Of a stretch of DNA of 64,000 nt, positions 22,241 to 34,264 are shown piece after piece. The notes under the pieces were generated by a model. The model did not search any database. It worked only from the letters and a program-made list of their open reading frames with translations, and was not told the DNA's origin. The stretch is from the NCBI RefSeq assembly GCF_937616625.2, contig NC_065576.1, positions 3,226,501 through 3,290,500 on the forward strand, read 5' to 3'. The position numbers and the translations under genes are program-made. The DNA is from Mercurialis annua. Its lineage: Eukaryota > Streptophyta > Magnoliopsida > Malpighiales > Euphorbiaceae. The stretch's first letter is position 1. Every line of letters starts with the position of its first letter.

Positions 22241-23850
22241 CTTACTAATCTGGAATTGAAGCTTCAAGTATCATATTTATTATGCTGATACTCCAGTAAG
22301 TTCTCAACTAATATTTATTTCATATGAACGTCAACGGCAGCTAGAAAAATGTTGTCAAGCGACACAATATTTAATGTTCTCAGCAGTTTTTTTTTTGTTT
22401 TAAATCATGATTTCAATAAGTTGAGCCCCAGGGTTGTACAATACTTTAATAGTGTTTGGGCAAAAATTGTTACAAGTTAGAAAAATTGGAATTAAAAGGA
22501 AGAAATGGACCACTGTACTATTTCTCTTAGACACGAAGGGAAAAAGTGATCCATAAGAATTCTTTTTTTTTTTAAATCAAACAGTGCTTTTATCAATTTT
22601 AACTAAATTTTATAATTGGGTGATGATATTTTCAGAGCAGTAATTGTAATTTTAACAAAAATATCTCATTCACTAAATAGAAAAATTTCACTCAAATAAA
22701 AAGAGAAATAAATTTGTCAAAATAAAAATCCGAATCTATCAATTATTGCTTTTACAATAAAACCATCCTTGTCGATTATATCATGATTTAAAGAATTTTA
22801 TCTCAACTATAGGTAAATTTCTTCAAGCGAGTTTAATTCTAGCAGATTTTGAGTGATTATGTTTTTCTGTATTTGTTTTTATTATTTAATTGGGTAAATT
22901 TGTCAATAGTATTCCCCCCCCCCCCCCAATTGACGGGCACGTCCGTAAAATTACATTTAATTTATTCAATTGAAAAGACTTTATTACAATTGCATTTTTT
23001 AAATAAAAATTGGACTCAATTAATAAATTTAATAATTTTAATTAGGATTGATAGAAGGGACAAACAATTTGAAATTTTTAGATTATTTGGCTATGAAAAT
23101 TATTTAAAATGTGTGTATATGCAAGGTAAAGCATGAGCATCTATAGGTGGGACTTTGCACTTTTGTTATATGCAAATGCAACGGTAGCTTTCAATATAAA
23201 AATGGACAACTTTACTTTTGTTGGTATTTGATGTATTGTTCTGATTCGGTTAAGCTTTCTTTTCACCATCTTCTTCTTTTTTTCCTCTATACTATCCTTT
23301 TTGACTTTTGACTTGTATAATTAAATTAATTTCTTTTAGAAAATATTCTCATATTGATATTCATTTTTAATATTTAGGAGGTCAACTTGTTTTTCTATAT
23401 TCGATTTTGGTGGAATAATATTCCTCAATTTAATAACTATTAGAAATTAGGATTATTGAATTTTTTATTTTATTGACCTTTATAACATATGTCAATGGTT
23501 TAATTGCAATAGTTTTCAAATTTATAATTTTGGTTTCAATGTTTTTGAATAGGTATCACTTTTTAATTTTCTGTTTTGTTTGACTCAGTATTATAAAATT
23601 TCAAAATTGAAACTTCAGGCTCCAACAATAAAAAGCAAAATAAATAGATAGGCTCTATGTGCCACAACATCTATAGAAATAAGAAATTTAATTTTATTAT
23701 GTCACTAAATTATACTATTCGACAAAAAAAAAACTAAATTATACTAAAAAAAGTTGATATTATGATGGAATTCAATTGATACGTGATGGACATAGTAATA
23801 TCTATGAATTTCTAATAAAGACATGCAAAAAAAATCCGTTGAAAACGCAT
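22241..23850. other. AT-rich intergenic DNA with a (C)14 run
   Basis: A run of 14 C bases is at 22914-22927. A short open frame across it has no domain. No gene supported. Confidence 0.5.
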
Positions 23851-23852
23851 TA

Positions 23853-24024
23853 CAGTCGACCCTTTGATAATTAATATACATGGTGGACTAAAAATTTATT
23901 AATTATTATAATTATTAATTTATTGAATACTTTATACGATGTAATATTCAATTTGGTTTCCTAAAATTTTATTAATTATTAGAATTATTAATTTATAGAG
24001 TATTAATTATCAGAGGATTTACTG
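23853..24024. mobile_element. 172-bp Emigrant-like (Tc1/mariner, pogo-type) MITE
   Basis: Flanked by TA on both sides (23851-23852 and 24025-24026). The ends CAGTCGACCCTTTGATAATT and the reverse complement CAGTAAATCCTCTGATAATT match the Emigrant pattern CAGTAAAACCTC. AT-rich, non-coding. Confidence 0.8.
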
Positions 24025-26014
24025 TATTTCAAATAGAAAATTGGTTGTAGATAATGCAATTTTTTTCTGAAAATTGAAACAATTTTAGGGTCAAAATTCT
24101 CTCTTGATGTTCACTAGTTGTATCATAATTAGTTGTATCATAATTAATAAATTAATTATTACCAAATTGTGGTCGTGCAACACATCAATTATATATTTTG
24201 GTGCATGCTAAGCTTTCATTAGTAAGTTATGGTTTCCGACCACATGAATAATATAAGAATGTGTCGTTTTCTTTATAGCTTGGTCCTTCCTATAGACCTA
24301 ATCCCAACATAAACTTCCAATTTGATTAGGCTCTAAAGTTAATAGAGACCCATAAGCAAGAGTCATCATTATCCAAAACACACATTAGACAAACAATCAT
24401 AATCCAAAATCAAAATATTTCTTTGCCACTAAACATAATAATCCAATCCTTTTACCCACCTTATTTCATACATATTTTCCAAAGTGGGGATTGTGTGTGC
24501 AATACTTATTTGAGAATTTTTTGCCTAATTCATATTTTATCTATAGAAAATCATAATCGAGATGCGAGATGCTAATTTATCAAAAATCTTTAACAGTCTT
24601 ATTAAAGTGAAGTTTCAGCAATAATCAAGTATGAATCACGAGAGTGGATGGTTGACTGCCGTCCCCTTATCCTGGAGGCTCTTCGGCCCGATAAGGGCTT
24701 GCTATTGTAACCTTTTAACCCTGTGTATGTGAAAAAGAGTGACGAACCAAATGGCTTAAAAGCCGTCAATCTTTTAAAAAATACACCTTTTAAAAAAAAT
24801 ACTAAGCGCTTGAAACATTTTGCTTTGTCCGCCCTGTTTAAAAAAATATATCATCGACTTCTTTTAAGTAGGTAAAAATAAAAGTATAAAAGTTAAGAAA
24901 AAAATCTTTTTAGATCTAGAGCGTGGTTTTGAATTTAATGATTTTCTAATTAGTTTTGTGGTTAACCCTTTTATTTTGGTCCTAACTAATTAAATATTGT
25001 TTTTTTTTGTATATTTTACATTTCATTTTCTAACATTCTATTGCTTTGCATCCATAAATAAACACATGAACCGGATGTGAATAAAAAAAGAATCCATATT
25101 TTTTCGTGTAACAAATTCTACATGACGAATTTCAAAATAAATTAATGACTTAATGATGTCAAGAATATTGATAATATTACATCACAACCACCATTTTTTT
25201 TGTAGTAAACCTAGTAAGATATAAATCAATAAATACCAAAATCACTTTCTTACATTGTGATATTCAAACTCGAACTGCATATTTTATCACAATAAAATGT
25301 TCAAGAACCCAGACTCAACTGCATATTTTGGTGGGGAGTTCAATTATGAATTGAAGATCATAACAATTGTTTAGTGGACAAGAATATGATGAATAGATTT
25401 AGTTTGAAATGAAAGTTGGCAATTTTGTGTAGCCATCTAAATAAATTAATGAGTAAGTGAAAGAATAATAATAATATATATTTTTTTCATATAAGTGAAA
25501 GAATAAGATTTTAATTGTCACATGGAGGGGCCAATTCTTCAAGTACTCTTTTCTATAGTCCTTTTTTTATCTTGGTGTGATAAATAATTTAATAATCAAA
25601 ACCATAATCTATTTCTTTATATACCTATATAATTTTCTAATACTGAGTTTTTTATTGAAAAAATACTTTAGATTTTGATTATTTTAAATCGAGCCTGTTG
25701 AATTTATAAAATAAAATATATATTTTAATCAATATTCATTTTCTCTGCCTATAAAAATTCTATTGGAAATTCTATTTAAAAAAGTTATTGTTAATTAACA
25801 TATATAAATTTAAATTGTGTTGAGCTACTTTAATTAGCTATTATAATTAAAACACTCATAAAAAAGTCAAGATAAAATTTTATATACACAAAATAAAAAA
25901 TGTCTCAAAAATTAAAAAGAGCGGAACGATGCATATAGATGTGCTAATATATCAAAAACTAGTTCATCTAGTCCGAAAAATTCATGGAATGTTCCTCGTC
26001 ACTAAAAAGATACT
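24025..26014. other. AT-rich intergenic DNA, no gene seen
   Basis: Holds a perfect 8-bp-stem hairpin at 24664-24697 and otherwise nothing recognised. Confidence 0.5.
24664..24697. repeat. GC-rich hairpin in AT-rich DNA
   Basis: CCCTTATC (24664-24671) pairs with GATAAGGG (24690-24697) across an 18-base loop. There is no T-run for a terminator and this is not a tRNA. Confidence 0.4.
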
Positions 26015-26030
26015 CCCTCTATCTCATTTT
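26015..26030. repeat. LINE target-site duplication, left copy
   Basis: CCCTCTATCTCATTTT, identical to 31612-31627. It lies at the poly(A) (3') side of the minus-strand LINE. Confidence 0.9.
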
Positions 26031-26053
26031 TTTTTGAGAATAAAGTTATAACA

Positions 26054-26512
26054 TTAATGAAAAGCTGGTAAATCAGCCATAACATGAGAAATGATATCAG
26101 GAGGGGCATTCCCCATCCAGTTACACTCCATATCAGGAGACGTTAAAGCTTTTTTAGCTAAAAAATGAGCCACCATATTAGTTTTTCTACTCGAAAACTC
26201 AATCCCTAAGCAGCTATTCATACTAATCAAGCTTATACTATCCTGCACAATTAAACCCATTTCATTCCAAAGCAACTGTTTGTTCTTGAAGGCGTCTATT
26301 ACTACTTTTGAGTCAGAGTTTAACACAAAAGGAATAAGACCTGCTTCATTTGCCAAGGAAATACCTTCTCTGATCGCCACTGCTTCGCCCACATCCACTG
26401 CAGCATGCCAGTTATGTCTTCTAATACCTGCGGCACGAACCTCACCGTTCCAATCTCTTATCACAATTCCAGTTCCAAACTGCTTCTTATCAGAACTAAA
26501 GCCCGCATCCAC
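26054..26512 (-). pseudogene. LINE ORF2 C-terminal RNase H domain (frameshifted off)
   Basis: RVT_3-type RNase H: DAGF start, GTGIVIRDWNGEV, GEAVAI, LNSDSKVVIDA and a C-terminal KTNMVAHFLAKKA. It would cut RNA in RNA:DNA hybrids during LINE reverse transcription. It lies in a different frame from the preceding zf-RVT part; the shift, best explained by one extra A, is near 26520-26525. No start codon of its own (open from GTG). Confidence 0.85.
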
Positions 26513-26519
26513 ATTAACT

Positions 26520-27737
26520 TTAACTGTTTATGCAAGGAGGTACCCATCTCATGTCTTCATCCTTCGCACTCTGGCTATTGTTCTTCCTCATGTCCTGCAG
26601 ATCAGAAGAAGCAGCTCTTTGGAACTCCTCAACATAGCCAGAAGCCCAATCCACCAACTTGCTAGCCGCTTTAAACTCTTTGCCAAATAAAGTGGAGTTT
26701 CTATTATTCCATAACAACCAAAGCATCACACCAAACAAATGGAAAGAGGATTTATCAAATCTCAAATAAGCTGTGTACATTAGTAGACTCATACTCCAAT
26801 CTTTCCTTGGGTTAAGAACTCCTGAATCCGGCCACATCCTCCATGCCTGCTGAGCAGTTTTGCAGAACCAGAGAGTGTGTATGCTTGTCTCCTCTCCTCT
26901 ACCACAACCTGGGCACTCCACCTCTACCTGCATTCCTTTCCTTTTTAAATTGCTTCGAACAGGAAGCCAATCATGATAACATTTCCAAAGGAATATTTTT
27001 ATTTTTGCAGGTAAACTGAGACTCCAAACAAACTTCCACCACTTCAAGTTACCTGAGTTCTCTGAAGTAGAAGGATTACACTTCATCTCCCAAGCAACTC
27101 TGTAACCGCTTCTTACAGAAAAAACTCCTTTTTTATCGTAGTGCCAACGAAGAATATCTGGTTGATCAGACCTTGCTAAAGGAATTCTAAGAATCAGCTC
27201 AGATTCCTCCTCCGAGAAAGAAGCTCTAATCAAATCTTCATTCCAACACCCATTTCTGGTCATTAAATCATAAACCATAGCATCTCTATTCAAGTTTGAT
27301 TCTCCCAAAATTCGAAAGGATTTTTCCCTAGGAATCCAGGGACTGCCATAAATTGGAATAGTGGTGCCATTACCTACTCTCCATCTGACACCTTCTAGGA
27401 TTAACTCTCTAGCCCAATGGATGCTCTTCCAAGTAAAAGAAGCCATTCTTGGACAGCTTGCTTCAAGGAAAGATCTCTCCTTAAAATATCTGTTCTTGAA
27501 TACTCGAGCCACCAAGCTATATGGGTTTGTCAATATTCTCCACCCCTGCTTTGCTAAAATACTTTTGTTAAAACACTCCATATCCCGAAAGCCCATACCT
27601 CCACTGCACTTCGGGTAACACAGTTTTTTCCAACGTGCCCAGTGAATTCGCTTTATCCCCTCCTGACTTCCCCACCAAAACTGATTACAGAGCTTCTCAA
27701 TTTCGTCTATCAAGCTCTTAGGGAACCTGAACATATT
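26520..27737 (-). pseudogene. LINE ORF2, RT thumb/zf-RVT part (frameshifted off)
   Basis: Continues the reverse transcriptase from NMFRFPKSLIDEIEKLCNQF, then the zf-RVT zinc-binding domain (FSVRSGYRVAWEM, LPAKIKIFLWKCYHDWLPV, ECPGCGRGEETSIHTLWFC). It sits in another frame from the EN-RT part; an extra T near 27738-27741 explains the break. It has no genuine ATG at the break, so it is a piece of ORF2 and not a separate gene. Confidence 0.85.
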
Positions 27738-30183
27738 CAATGTAGTAGCTAGGAATTGTCTGGATAACAGCTTTCAGCATCACTTCTTTTCCCCCACTTG
27801 AAAACAGCGCTCCCTTCCAGCTTTGTAACTTCTGTCGAATCTTATCTTTAATAGACCGAAAGTTGTCCCCTTTTCTTCTCCCCACTGTTGCTGGAAGACC
27901 CAAATACTTTTGATGACATTGAACCACCGGAACTTGAAGGATCTGATGAATATCATCAATAGTTCTAGCATCAGTGCCCTTTCCGAAAGCCATAGCAGAC
28001 TTATCGAAATTAATGACCTGCCCAGAGGCCTTTCCATAGACCTGCAACAAGTTCTTCAAAAAGCTGCATTCAGCCACATTAGCTTTCACAAACAGTAAGT
28101 TATCATCCGCAAAAAACAAGTGCGAAATTCCACAATCAGGACCAAAAACAATGTTAGTAATCTTTTTCTCCTCTACTGCTTGATTTAACATGCTGGACAG
28201 ACCCTGAGCACAAATGAGAAACAGGTAAGGGGACAGGGGATCCCCTTGCCTCAGCCCTCTTTGCGGAGATATATTCCCTTTCACACTACCGTTAATATTA
28301 AATGAGAAATTAACATAAGTAATGCAATTGAGAATTTTTCTTACCCAAATGTCATCAAACCCTAACCTGACCATCATAGCCTCAATAAAAGTCCACTCCA
28401 CCCTATCATACGCCTTGGACATGTCAAGTTTCAGGGCTAAAGGACCATTAACTTTCCTAGTAGACCTCTGAATAACATGTATGCATTCAAACCCTACTAA
28501 AGCGTTATCAATAATTTGTCTACCCGGTATAAAAGCAGACTGAGCATTATCAATAATCACATCCAGAACCAATCTAAACCTATTAGCTAATGCCTTAGAG
28601 ATAATCTTGTAAATTATATTACAAAGGCTAATAGGTCTAAAATGATTCATACAAACAGCATCTTTAATCTTAGGTATAAGGGCAATCACAGTATCATTAA
28701 TGCAATGTACAGAATTGCCATTATTCAAAAAATCAAGACAAACCTTGGTAATGTCCCTGCCAACAATAACCCAATACTTCTGAAAGAAAAGCGCAGGAAA
28801 TCCATCTTTGCCAGGAGCCTTTATTGGAGACATGTCTTTGAGAGCCTTTACCACTTCCTCGGCTTTAAACACTCCTCCCAACTGTCTGTTCATACCCTCG
28901 GACACCACTGGCTTCACATGTTTAGTAACTTTCTCAATGTCTTCACTGGAAGGATCAGAGGTTGTGAACATATCTTGAAAATAATTCTGAATAACAGCTT
29001 CCACCTCCGAAGGTTTTTCAGCCCATCTGCCATTATTATCATGTAAACCCCTGATCCTATTTCTAGCTTTTCTTTTCGAAGTTTTCAGATGGAAAAACCT
29101 CGTATTTTTGTCACCTTTGGATAACCAATCCACTCTGGATCTTTGACGCCAAAACACCTCATCTTGAAGCTGAAGATCATCCAACTGTTTTTCCACCTCC
29201 TTAATCATCTCCCCGGAGACAAAGTTCTCCTCCCTACTTAAAAGGGATTCAAACTCTAACTTCTTCTCAGCAATACGCCTCTTCAAATTACCTGTATTTT
29301 TCATCCCCCAACCTTTGAACTTGCTAGCACATCTGGCAAGCTTTATAGGAACATCATAAAGGTCAGAAACTAGATCATTATCTTGCCATACCTCCTTCAC
29401 AACATCAGTAAACTCATCTTTTAAGGTCCAAGCCTCTTCAAAATGAAATCTGCTTGTCCTTTTACCATCTTTGCTCTCGTAATTCTCTTTCTTTGAACCA
29501 AAAATAACCACTGGCTTGTGGTCTGAACCCCAGAGCTCAAGATGTTCAGTAGCAAAGTCTGCGTACATCAACTTCCATTGGTAATTGATGAGATATCTAT
29601 CCAGCCTTTCCTTAATCACTCCATTTCCTCTGTTGCACCACCACGTAAAGCCCATTCTTGCATCTCCTGCATCAAACAGACTACAATCCTCTAAAACTTT
29701 TTTGAAGTTTTCTATCAGATAGTTAGGTCTGATAGAACCACCCATCTTCTCTGATTGATCCAAGATTTCGTTAAAGTCACCTCCGCAAATCCATGGACCA
29801 TCATACATCTCACTCAATCTTCTAAGCATAGTCCATGTGTGAACTCTTTGCGACTGACACGGGTTGCCATAGACCCCCGTAAAACGCCATTTCTTATCAT
29901 TCTCAACAGTAATCATACAATCAATATGAAAGAAAGAGTAACCCAGAATATGCACCGTACCTTTATCCCAAAGCACTGCTAAACCGCCACTTTTCCCCTC
30001 ACAATTCACCACAAAGCAACCTTCCATCCCCACTTTCCTTCTCACAATGTCAACTTTTTCCTTACACATCCTAGTCTCCATCAAGAACACTATCGTAGGC
30101 TTCAATTTGTTGATGTGGTCATTCAACGCTTTGAACGTTCGAAGGGGGCCCAATCCCTGAACGTTCCAACTTATGATATTCAT
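27718..30183 (-). CDS. LINE ORF2, endonuclease-reverse transcriptase part, 821 aa
   Basis: The N-terminal APE-type endonuclease (about 1-230) shows ISWNVQG, the METR glutamate, GVYGNP, GGDFNEIL, GFTWW, ERLDRYL and GSDHKPV. The reverse transcriptase (about 440-740) shows LIPKIKD, FRPISLCN, SAFIPGRQIIDNAL, KLDMSKAYDRVEW, RGLRQGDPLSPYLFL and the catalytic FADD. It is non-LTR, L1-like. The enzyme nicks target DNA and copies LINE RNA in place. Its ATG overlaps the ORF1 stop as ATGA. The frame ends early at 27718 through a frameshift, losing zf-RVT and RNase H. Confidence 0.92.
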   Translation of the reverse strand: MNIISWNVQGLGPLRTFKALNDHINKLKPTIVFLMETRMCKEKVDIVRRKVGMEGCFVVNCEGKSGGLAVLWDKGTVHILGYSFFHIDCMITVENDKKWRFTGVYGNPCQSQRVHTWTMLRRLSEMYDGPWICGGDFNEILDQSEKMGGSIRPNYLIENFKKVLEDCSLFDAGDARMGFTWWCNRGNGVIKERLDRYLINYQWKLMYADFATEHLELWGSDHKPVVIFGSKKENYESKDGKRTSRFHFEEAWTLKDEFTDVVKEVWQDNDLVSDLYDVPIKLARCASKFKGWGMKNTGNLKRRIAEKKLEFESLLSREENFVSGEMIKEVEKQLDDLQLQDEVFWRQRSRVDWLSKGDKNTRFFHLKTSKRKARNRIRGLHDNNGRWAEKPSEVEAVIQNYFQDMFTTSDPSSEDIEKVTKHVKPVVSEGMNRQLGGVFKAEEVVKALKDMSPIKAPGKDGFPALFFQKYWVIVGRDITKVCLDFLNNGNSVHCINDTVIALIPKIKDAVCMNHFRPISLCNIIYKIISKALANRFRLVLDVIIDNAQSAFIPGRQIIDNALVGFECIHVIQRSTRKVNGPLALKLDMSKAYDRVEWTFIEAMMVRLGFDDIWVRKILNCITYVNFSFNINGSVKGNISPQRGLRQGDPLSPYLFLICAQGLSSMLNQAVEEKKITNIVFGPDCGISHLFFADDNLLFVKANVAECSFLKNLLQVYGKASGQVINFDKSAMAFGKGTDARTIDDIHQILQVPVVQCHQKYLGLPATVGRRKGDNFRSIKDKIRQKLQSWKGALFSSGGKEVMLKAVIQTIPSYYIEYVQVP

Positions 30184-31544
30184 TGCGACCGGCGGACCTG
30201 CGACGCAGGTTCCACCGATAAAATAAGATTTTCTCCATTGGCATAGTCCTTCAAACTGGATAATGCTAATGGTTGTTCAGCTTTCTCAATCTCTTCTTCT
30301 TCATCAAGAACAAAGTTGTTTTCCTTCTCTCTGAGAACAACATTTGAGATGTCTGTAAACGGCGTCGTTCTCTTGCCCAGCTGGCCTTTCTTATTCTTGC
30401 CCAATTTTTGCACGGGCTTTTTAAATCCCTTTTCTCGGGCCTTTATTCTCAGCCCATTATTACCATCCTTCTTTTCTTTAATTTTTCCTTTAACACGCGC
30501 CAATAAGGCTCTTCCCCTAAAATCAGATTCCTGATTAATGTCAACGTCAACTAGGCTCATAATTGCCAGATCTTTCATAATCACATTTGAATTAGGAGGG
30601 AAAATATTCTCCTCATTCAAATTATCCTCAATGCCAGGAACAGTTTTGCCAACTTCCTTATTTCTCTCCGGAGGATCTTCTCTTTCCTTAACTACCATAT
30701 CTTTTCTCAACTCTTCTGTTACCGGCATTCTTCTCCGATCACCACCTACCGAAGCAAACTGACTTCCTTCTTCTGAGTTCTTTCTCACCCTCTTCCCTTT
30801 ATTCGCAATCCACTGGACAGGACCCGCCCTAATTAAGTCGTTATATTTCAATCCTTTGCCTACAACATCTCTTGACAAACTACATTCGTTCAATGGATGA
30901 CCAATAATGCCACAGTTCAAACATAGGTCAGGAAGACGTTCATACCTAAGAACCGCTGTCACCATTGTTCCCTTCTCATCCATTTTAACTTTAAGCCCTC
31001 TCTTCAACAGTTTGCCTATGTTAACTTTTACACGAACTCTAATATACTTTCCAAGACAATCTCCTGAAGCTCCTGGATCCACTTCTTCTACCACCCCGAT
31101 CTGAGCTCCCAACGATAATCCAGCTTCTTTATTGAGACATATCAAGGGCAGATTATGGATTTGGATCCAAAAGGATACCAACTCAAAATTAGCCGAGCTT
31201 ATATCTCCAACTCCCGTCGGAATGTCAAGAGCAATGAGTTTCTCTTGAAATTTCCAAGGTCCTCCTACTAGCACCCTTCTTCTATCCTCCTGTGATTCGA
31301 AATGAAACACAAAAAGATTTTCTCCTACTGATTCCACCACCATAGCTTTCTTAGTCTTCCACAAAAAGTTCACCGTTGAGATGAAACCTTCTCTGTTAAT
31401 CCTTTTCGTCGTGAGTACTTTGCCAAACAGAGAATTTGCCACCTTCTGTTCGCCAATATTCCTTGCCTTCTCACCCAAATCACAGACCGTGATATCATCA
31501 TCGTCTGAGAGAGATAATGATTGGTAAAGAGAGGAGATATCCAT
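30180..31544 (-). CDS. LINE ORF1, DUF4283/CCHC RNA-binding protein, 454 aa
   Basis: Residues about 30-170 form a DUF4283 (RRM-like) domain, including VGGPWKFQEKLIALD. A CCHC zinc knuckle follows with C208, C211, H216 and C221. The C-terminal half is basic and low in structure (residues about 230-454). Such proteins coat LINE RNA. The frame is uninterrupted and starts at 31544, 67 bp inside the element. Its TGA overlaps the ORF2 ATG. Confidence 0.9.
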   Translation of the reverse strand: MDISSLYQSLSLSDDDDITVCDLGEKARNIGEQKVANSLFGKVLTTKRINREGFISTVNFLWKTKKAMVVESVGENLFVFHFESQEDRRRVLVGGPWKFQEKLIALDIPTGVGDISSANFELVSFWIQIHNLPLICLNKEAGLSLGAQIGVVEEVDPGASGDCLGKYIRVRVKVNIGKLLKRGLKVKMDEKGTMVTAVLRYERLPDLCLNCGIIGHPLNECSLSRDVVGKGLKYNDLIRAGPVQWIANKGKRVRKNSEEGSQFASVGGDRRRMPVTEELRKDMVVKEREDPPERNKEVGKTVPGIEDNLNEENIFPPNSNVIMKDLAIMSLVDVDINQESDFRGRALLARVKGKIKEKKDGNNGLRIKAREKGFKKPVQKLGKNKKGQLGKRTTPFTDISNVVLREKENNFVLDEEEEIEKAEQPLALSSLKDYANGENLILSVEPASQVRRSQ

Positions 31545-31611
31545 ATTCTTCCAAGAACCTTAAATTCTCAGAGAGAACGCACTATTCTGTCAGAGACAGA
31601 AACTTTTTTTC

Positions 31612-31627
31612 CCCTCTATCTCATTTT
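31612..31627. repeat. LINE target-site duplication, right copy
   Basis: Same 16 bases as 26015-26030, at the 5' side of the LINE. Confidence 0.9.
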
Positions 31628-33849
31628 ATTTGTCACTTTTTACACTTTTCGATGCTCGAAAAATTTATAAATTTATACAATAAACATTGATTTTTTATTT
31701 TTACCAATAACATAAATGTGTCTGCTGGATAGATATTAATGATGTGTTTGACAATATTACGTTTAATGTATTTTTAATATAAGTATGTGTAAAAATGAAA
31801 ATATGAGAATTGAAATGGGACGGGAAAAATATTATATATTTTGGATTTTTTTAATTGCATCAGAAAAAATAAAAAATCATTCAATGATCATATTTATTAA
31901 CAGGTTGAATATGGTACGAAGTGATGTAAATGTATACTCTTCTATTCTTCCAAACTATAAATTCTAGAAGGGATGAAATCAGAAAGTATGAAATATATAT
32001 ATATGAAAGACAAAAAAGACATGTTTGTTTACCAGAAATCAGGAAATAGTCTTGCTCACAATAATGGTGAAATGGGCATCAAAACCATGCCCATGCTCAT
32101 TCAAATAACATCCAAGACTTTACATAATTTTTTTAATTAATCCCAAAACATCATTATTGAATAATAATTAATAAATTAAATAAGTGGAATTTTCTTATAT
32201 TTTTTTATCGCTAGAGAAGAGGAAAGGTTTGTAAGAAGAATTGAACTAACTAAATGTTGTCTAGCGCTTATAACATTTAAATTATAGTTCACTCGTAATT
32301 AAGTGGATATTTAAACTTTGAAACCATATAGTAATAATTTAATAATAAATCTTTTCCTCTTTTATTTATTATAATTAATTTTAAAAATTTGACCAATAAT
32401 AGTACTATTTGAAATTCATTATTCAATTTTAGTTAAATACCCTTATTTAAATCCACTTATATTAATTTTATTCGCATAACAACTATTGAATAAGTATGTT
32501 TCCTTATATTTAGCATTTTTTTTACCAATTGATAAATATTTAATGACTAAAACGTTGAATCTAATTTACTCAACTGAGAAGAACTAAATATAACTGAACC
32601 AAAATTTTCATATCATGTTATAATCGATAATAATAAAAAAAATTGATTAGTACTGATAAAGCAATAAATATATTTCTTACATTCGCTAAATTTTTAATAC
32701 ATATTTATTTCATACATATATTAACATATTTGAATTTTATATAAATTTTATTTGTTGATATCCGCAAAAAGACATATAAATTTTTAATTCAAGTATATTT
32801 ATTTATTTCAAATGTAAAAAAATAGGACCACAAATTAAAACAGAAAAACAAAAAGAAAAAAAATAATAGGAGGACTAAGATAAAAACAAAAGTAAAAAAA
32901 AATATTTAATTGCAAAATTGCAATGCAATCAATATACTTAATTGTATAGACAATGAAGCACATGGGTTTCCTATATATTTGCTGTTCTAATTACGTATCA
33001 TATATATTATCAATAATTTTTGCATTTCCCATTTAAATTGCCATTTGACAACTGTTACTCGTTGACCTTGTTTATTTTTTATCCTATGGTTTTAATATTC
33101 GTAATAAAAATTACATCATATAAAAAATTACATGTATAATTTTTTTAGCATTAAAATTGTGGACCGTGCCTCCATCTCATCATCACCGGGAGCTTTTCCT
33201 TTTCACTAGAATATCCTTATGTTTCAGCTTTATTGCATAAATTCAAAAACTTTAGGAGGAATTTTTAGTTTGAAATTGTCATTTTTTTTTTGAAAATGTT
33301 GTTGAATTATTGATATAGTAAAGCATGCCGAGTTTCGAGAAATTTGTTTTTTATTTAAACAATTTTTTAGGAAGTGTGATAGTAAAGTTTAAATATAAGA
33401 AAGAATTGTATAGAAATATTACTAACATACATATTCCATATATTTATTATATTATCTATAAATATAACTAATAAAGTATAATGCATCACTAAGTGATATA
33501 GTTGATAAAATATTTAAATCACTCAGTGGTAATATATTGTAATTTTAAAAACTCTATGTACAAATAACATAATGAAAAAACTCTATAAAAATTTCACATA
33601 AAAACATAACTCAATTCGTCTATAGTTTTTTTTTTGTCTTGCACTAAAACTAAATTGCTAGTTAATTCAGTTTTAAAATATTAGTTTACAATAAATGAAA
33701 TTAATTTGTTGATAGTTATTAAATTAAATAAATTTTTAATTATAAATATTACTTCACATGCCCCATTTTAGTTTACAAAAATATTTCTACATATTGTCTA
33801 AAATAACTCATTAAATAGAGCCTAATTTTTTTCAATCGTCAATTACATT
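31628..33849. other. AT-rich intergenic DNA, no gene seen
   Basis: The first bases continue a Stowaway-like end split by the LINE (ATTTGTCACTTTTTACAC); the opposite Stowaway end was not found. The remainder is A/T-rich without recognised features. Confidence 0.5.
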
Positions 33850-34220
33850 GGCACCGTTTGGATTGAGGGATTTTAAAAGAGCGAAATCCATAATTTTACA
33901 CAATCCATGAATTTTATAGAAATCCATTGTTTGGTGAAAAAAATAGCATGGGAATCCATGAATTGTTGCCATCCCTCATCCTCCAAAATTCATCGTTTAA
34001 TTTCTCACCTCTTAAGCGGAAAAGTTGAAATCCATCGCTTTTAATGAATGATGGATTGTATTACAATTTAAATATTCCAAATTCATCCTTATAAATTCAT
34101 GGTTTTATAATTAAACAAACTAGTGGAATTCGTAAATTCATTGATTTCACATTATACATTTAAAATTTATTGATTTAATAAAATTTATGAATTCCGATAC
34201 CCCTCAATTCAAAGGGTGTC
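33850..34220. mobile_element. about 370-bp MITE, superfamily unclear
   Basis: The left end GGCACCGTTTGGATTGAGGG and the right end CCCCTCAATTCAAAGGGTGTC (reverse complement) form inverted repeats. Repeated AATCCATGAATT-type words fill the inside. No convincing target duplication. Confidence 0.6.
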
Positions 34221-34264
34221 TAAATATTTCACACTACTATCACATCTCATCTTAAAAATTAATA

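Larger units (their letters stand above)
26031..31611 (-). mobile_element. near full-length L1-type LINE, 5.6 kb
   Basis: Read on the minus strand: a short 5' UTR (31545-31611), ORF1 (DUF4283 plus CCHC knuckle), ORF2 (endonuclease, reverse transcriptase, zf-RVT, RNase H), then a short 3' end (ATAACTTTATTCTC) and poly(A). A perfect 16-bp target duplication flanks it (26015-26030 and 31612-31627), as made by target-primed reverse transcription. ORF2 has two frameshifts, so this copy is probably not autonomous, but the insertion is fairly young: ORF1 and the 821-residue EN-RT frame are uninterrupted. It landed in sequence resembling a Stowaway end. Confidence 0.93.

Noticed and set aside
22914..22927. 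C14 run and the similar C15 run at 45841-45855 as regulatory G-quadruplex sites
   Set aside because: Single homopolymers in AT-rich, non-promoter DNA; their length may be unstable or a sequencing artefact.
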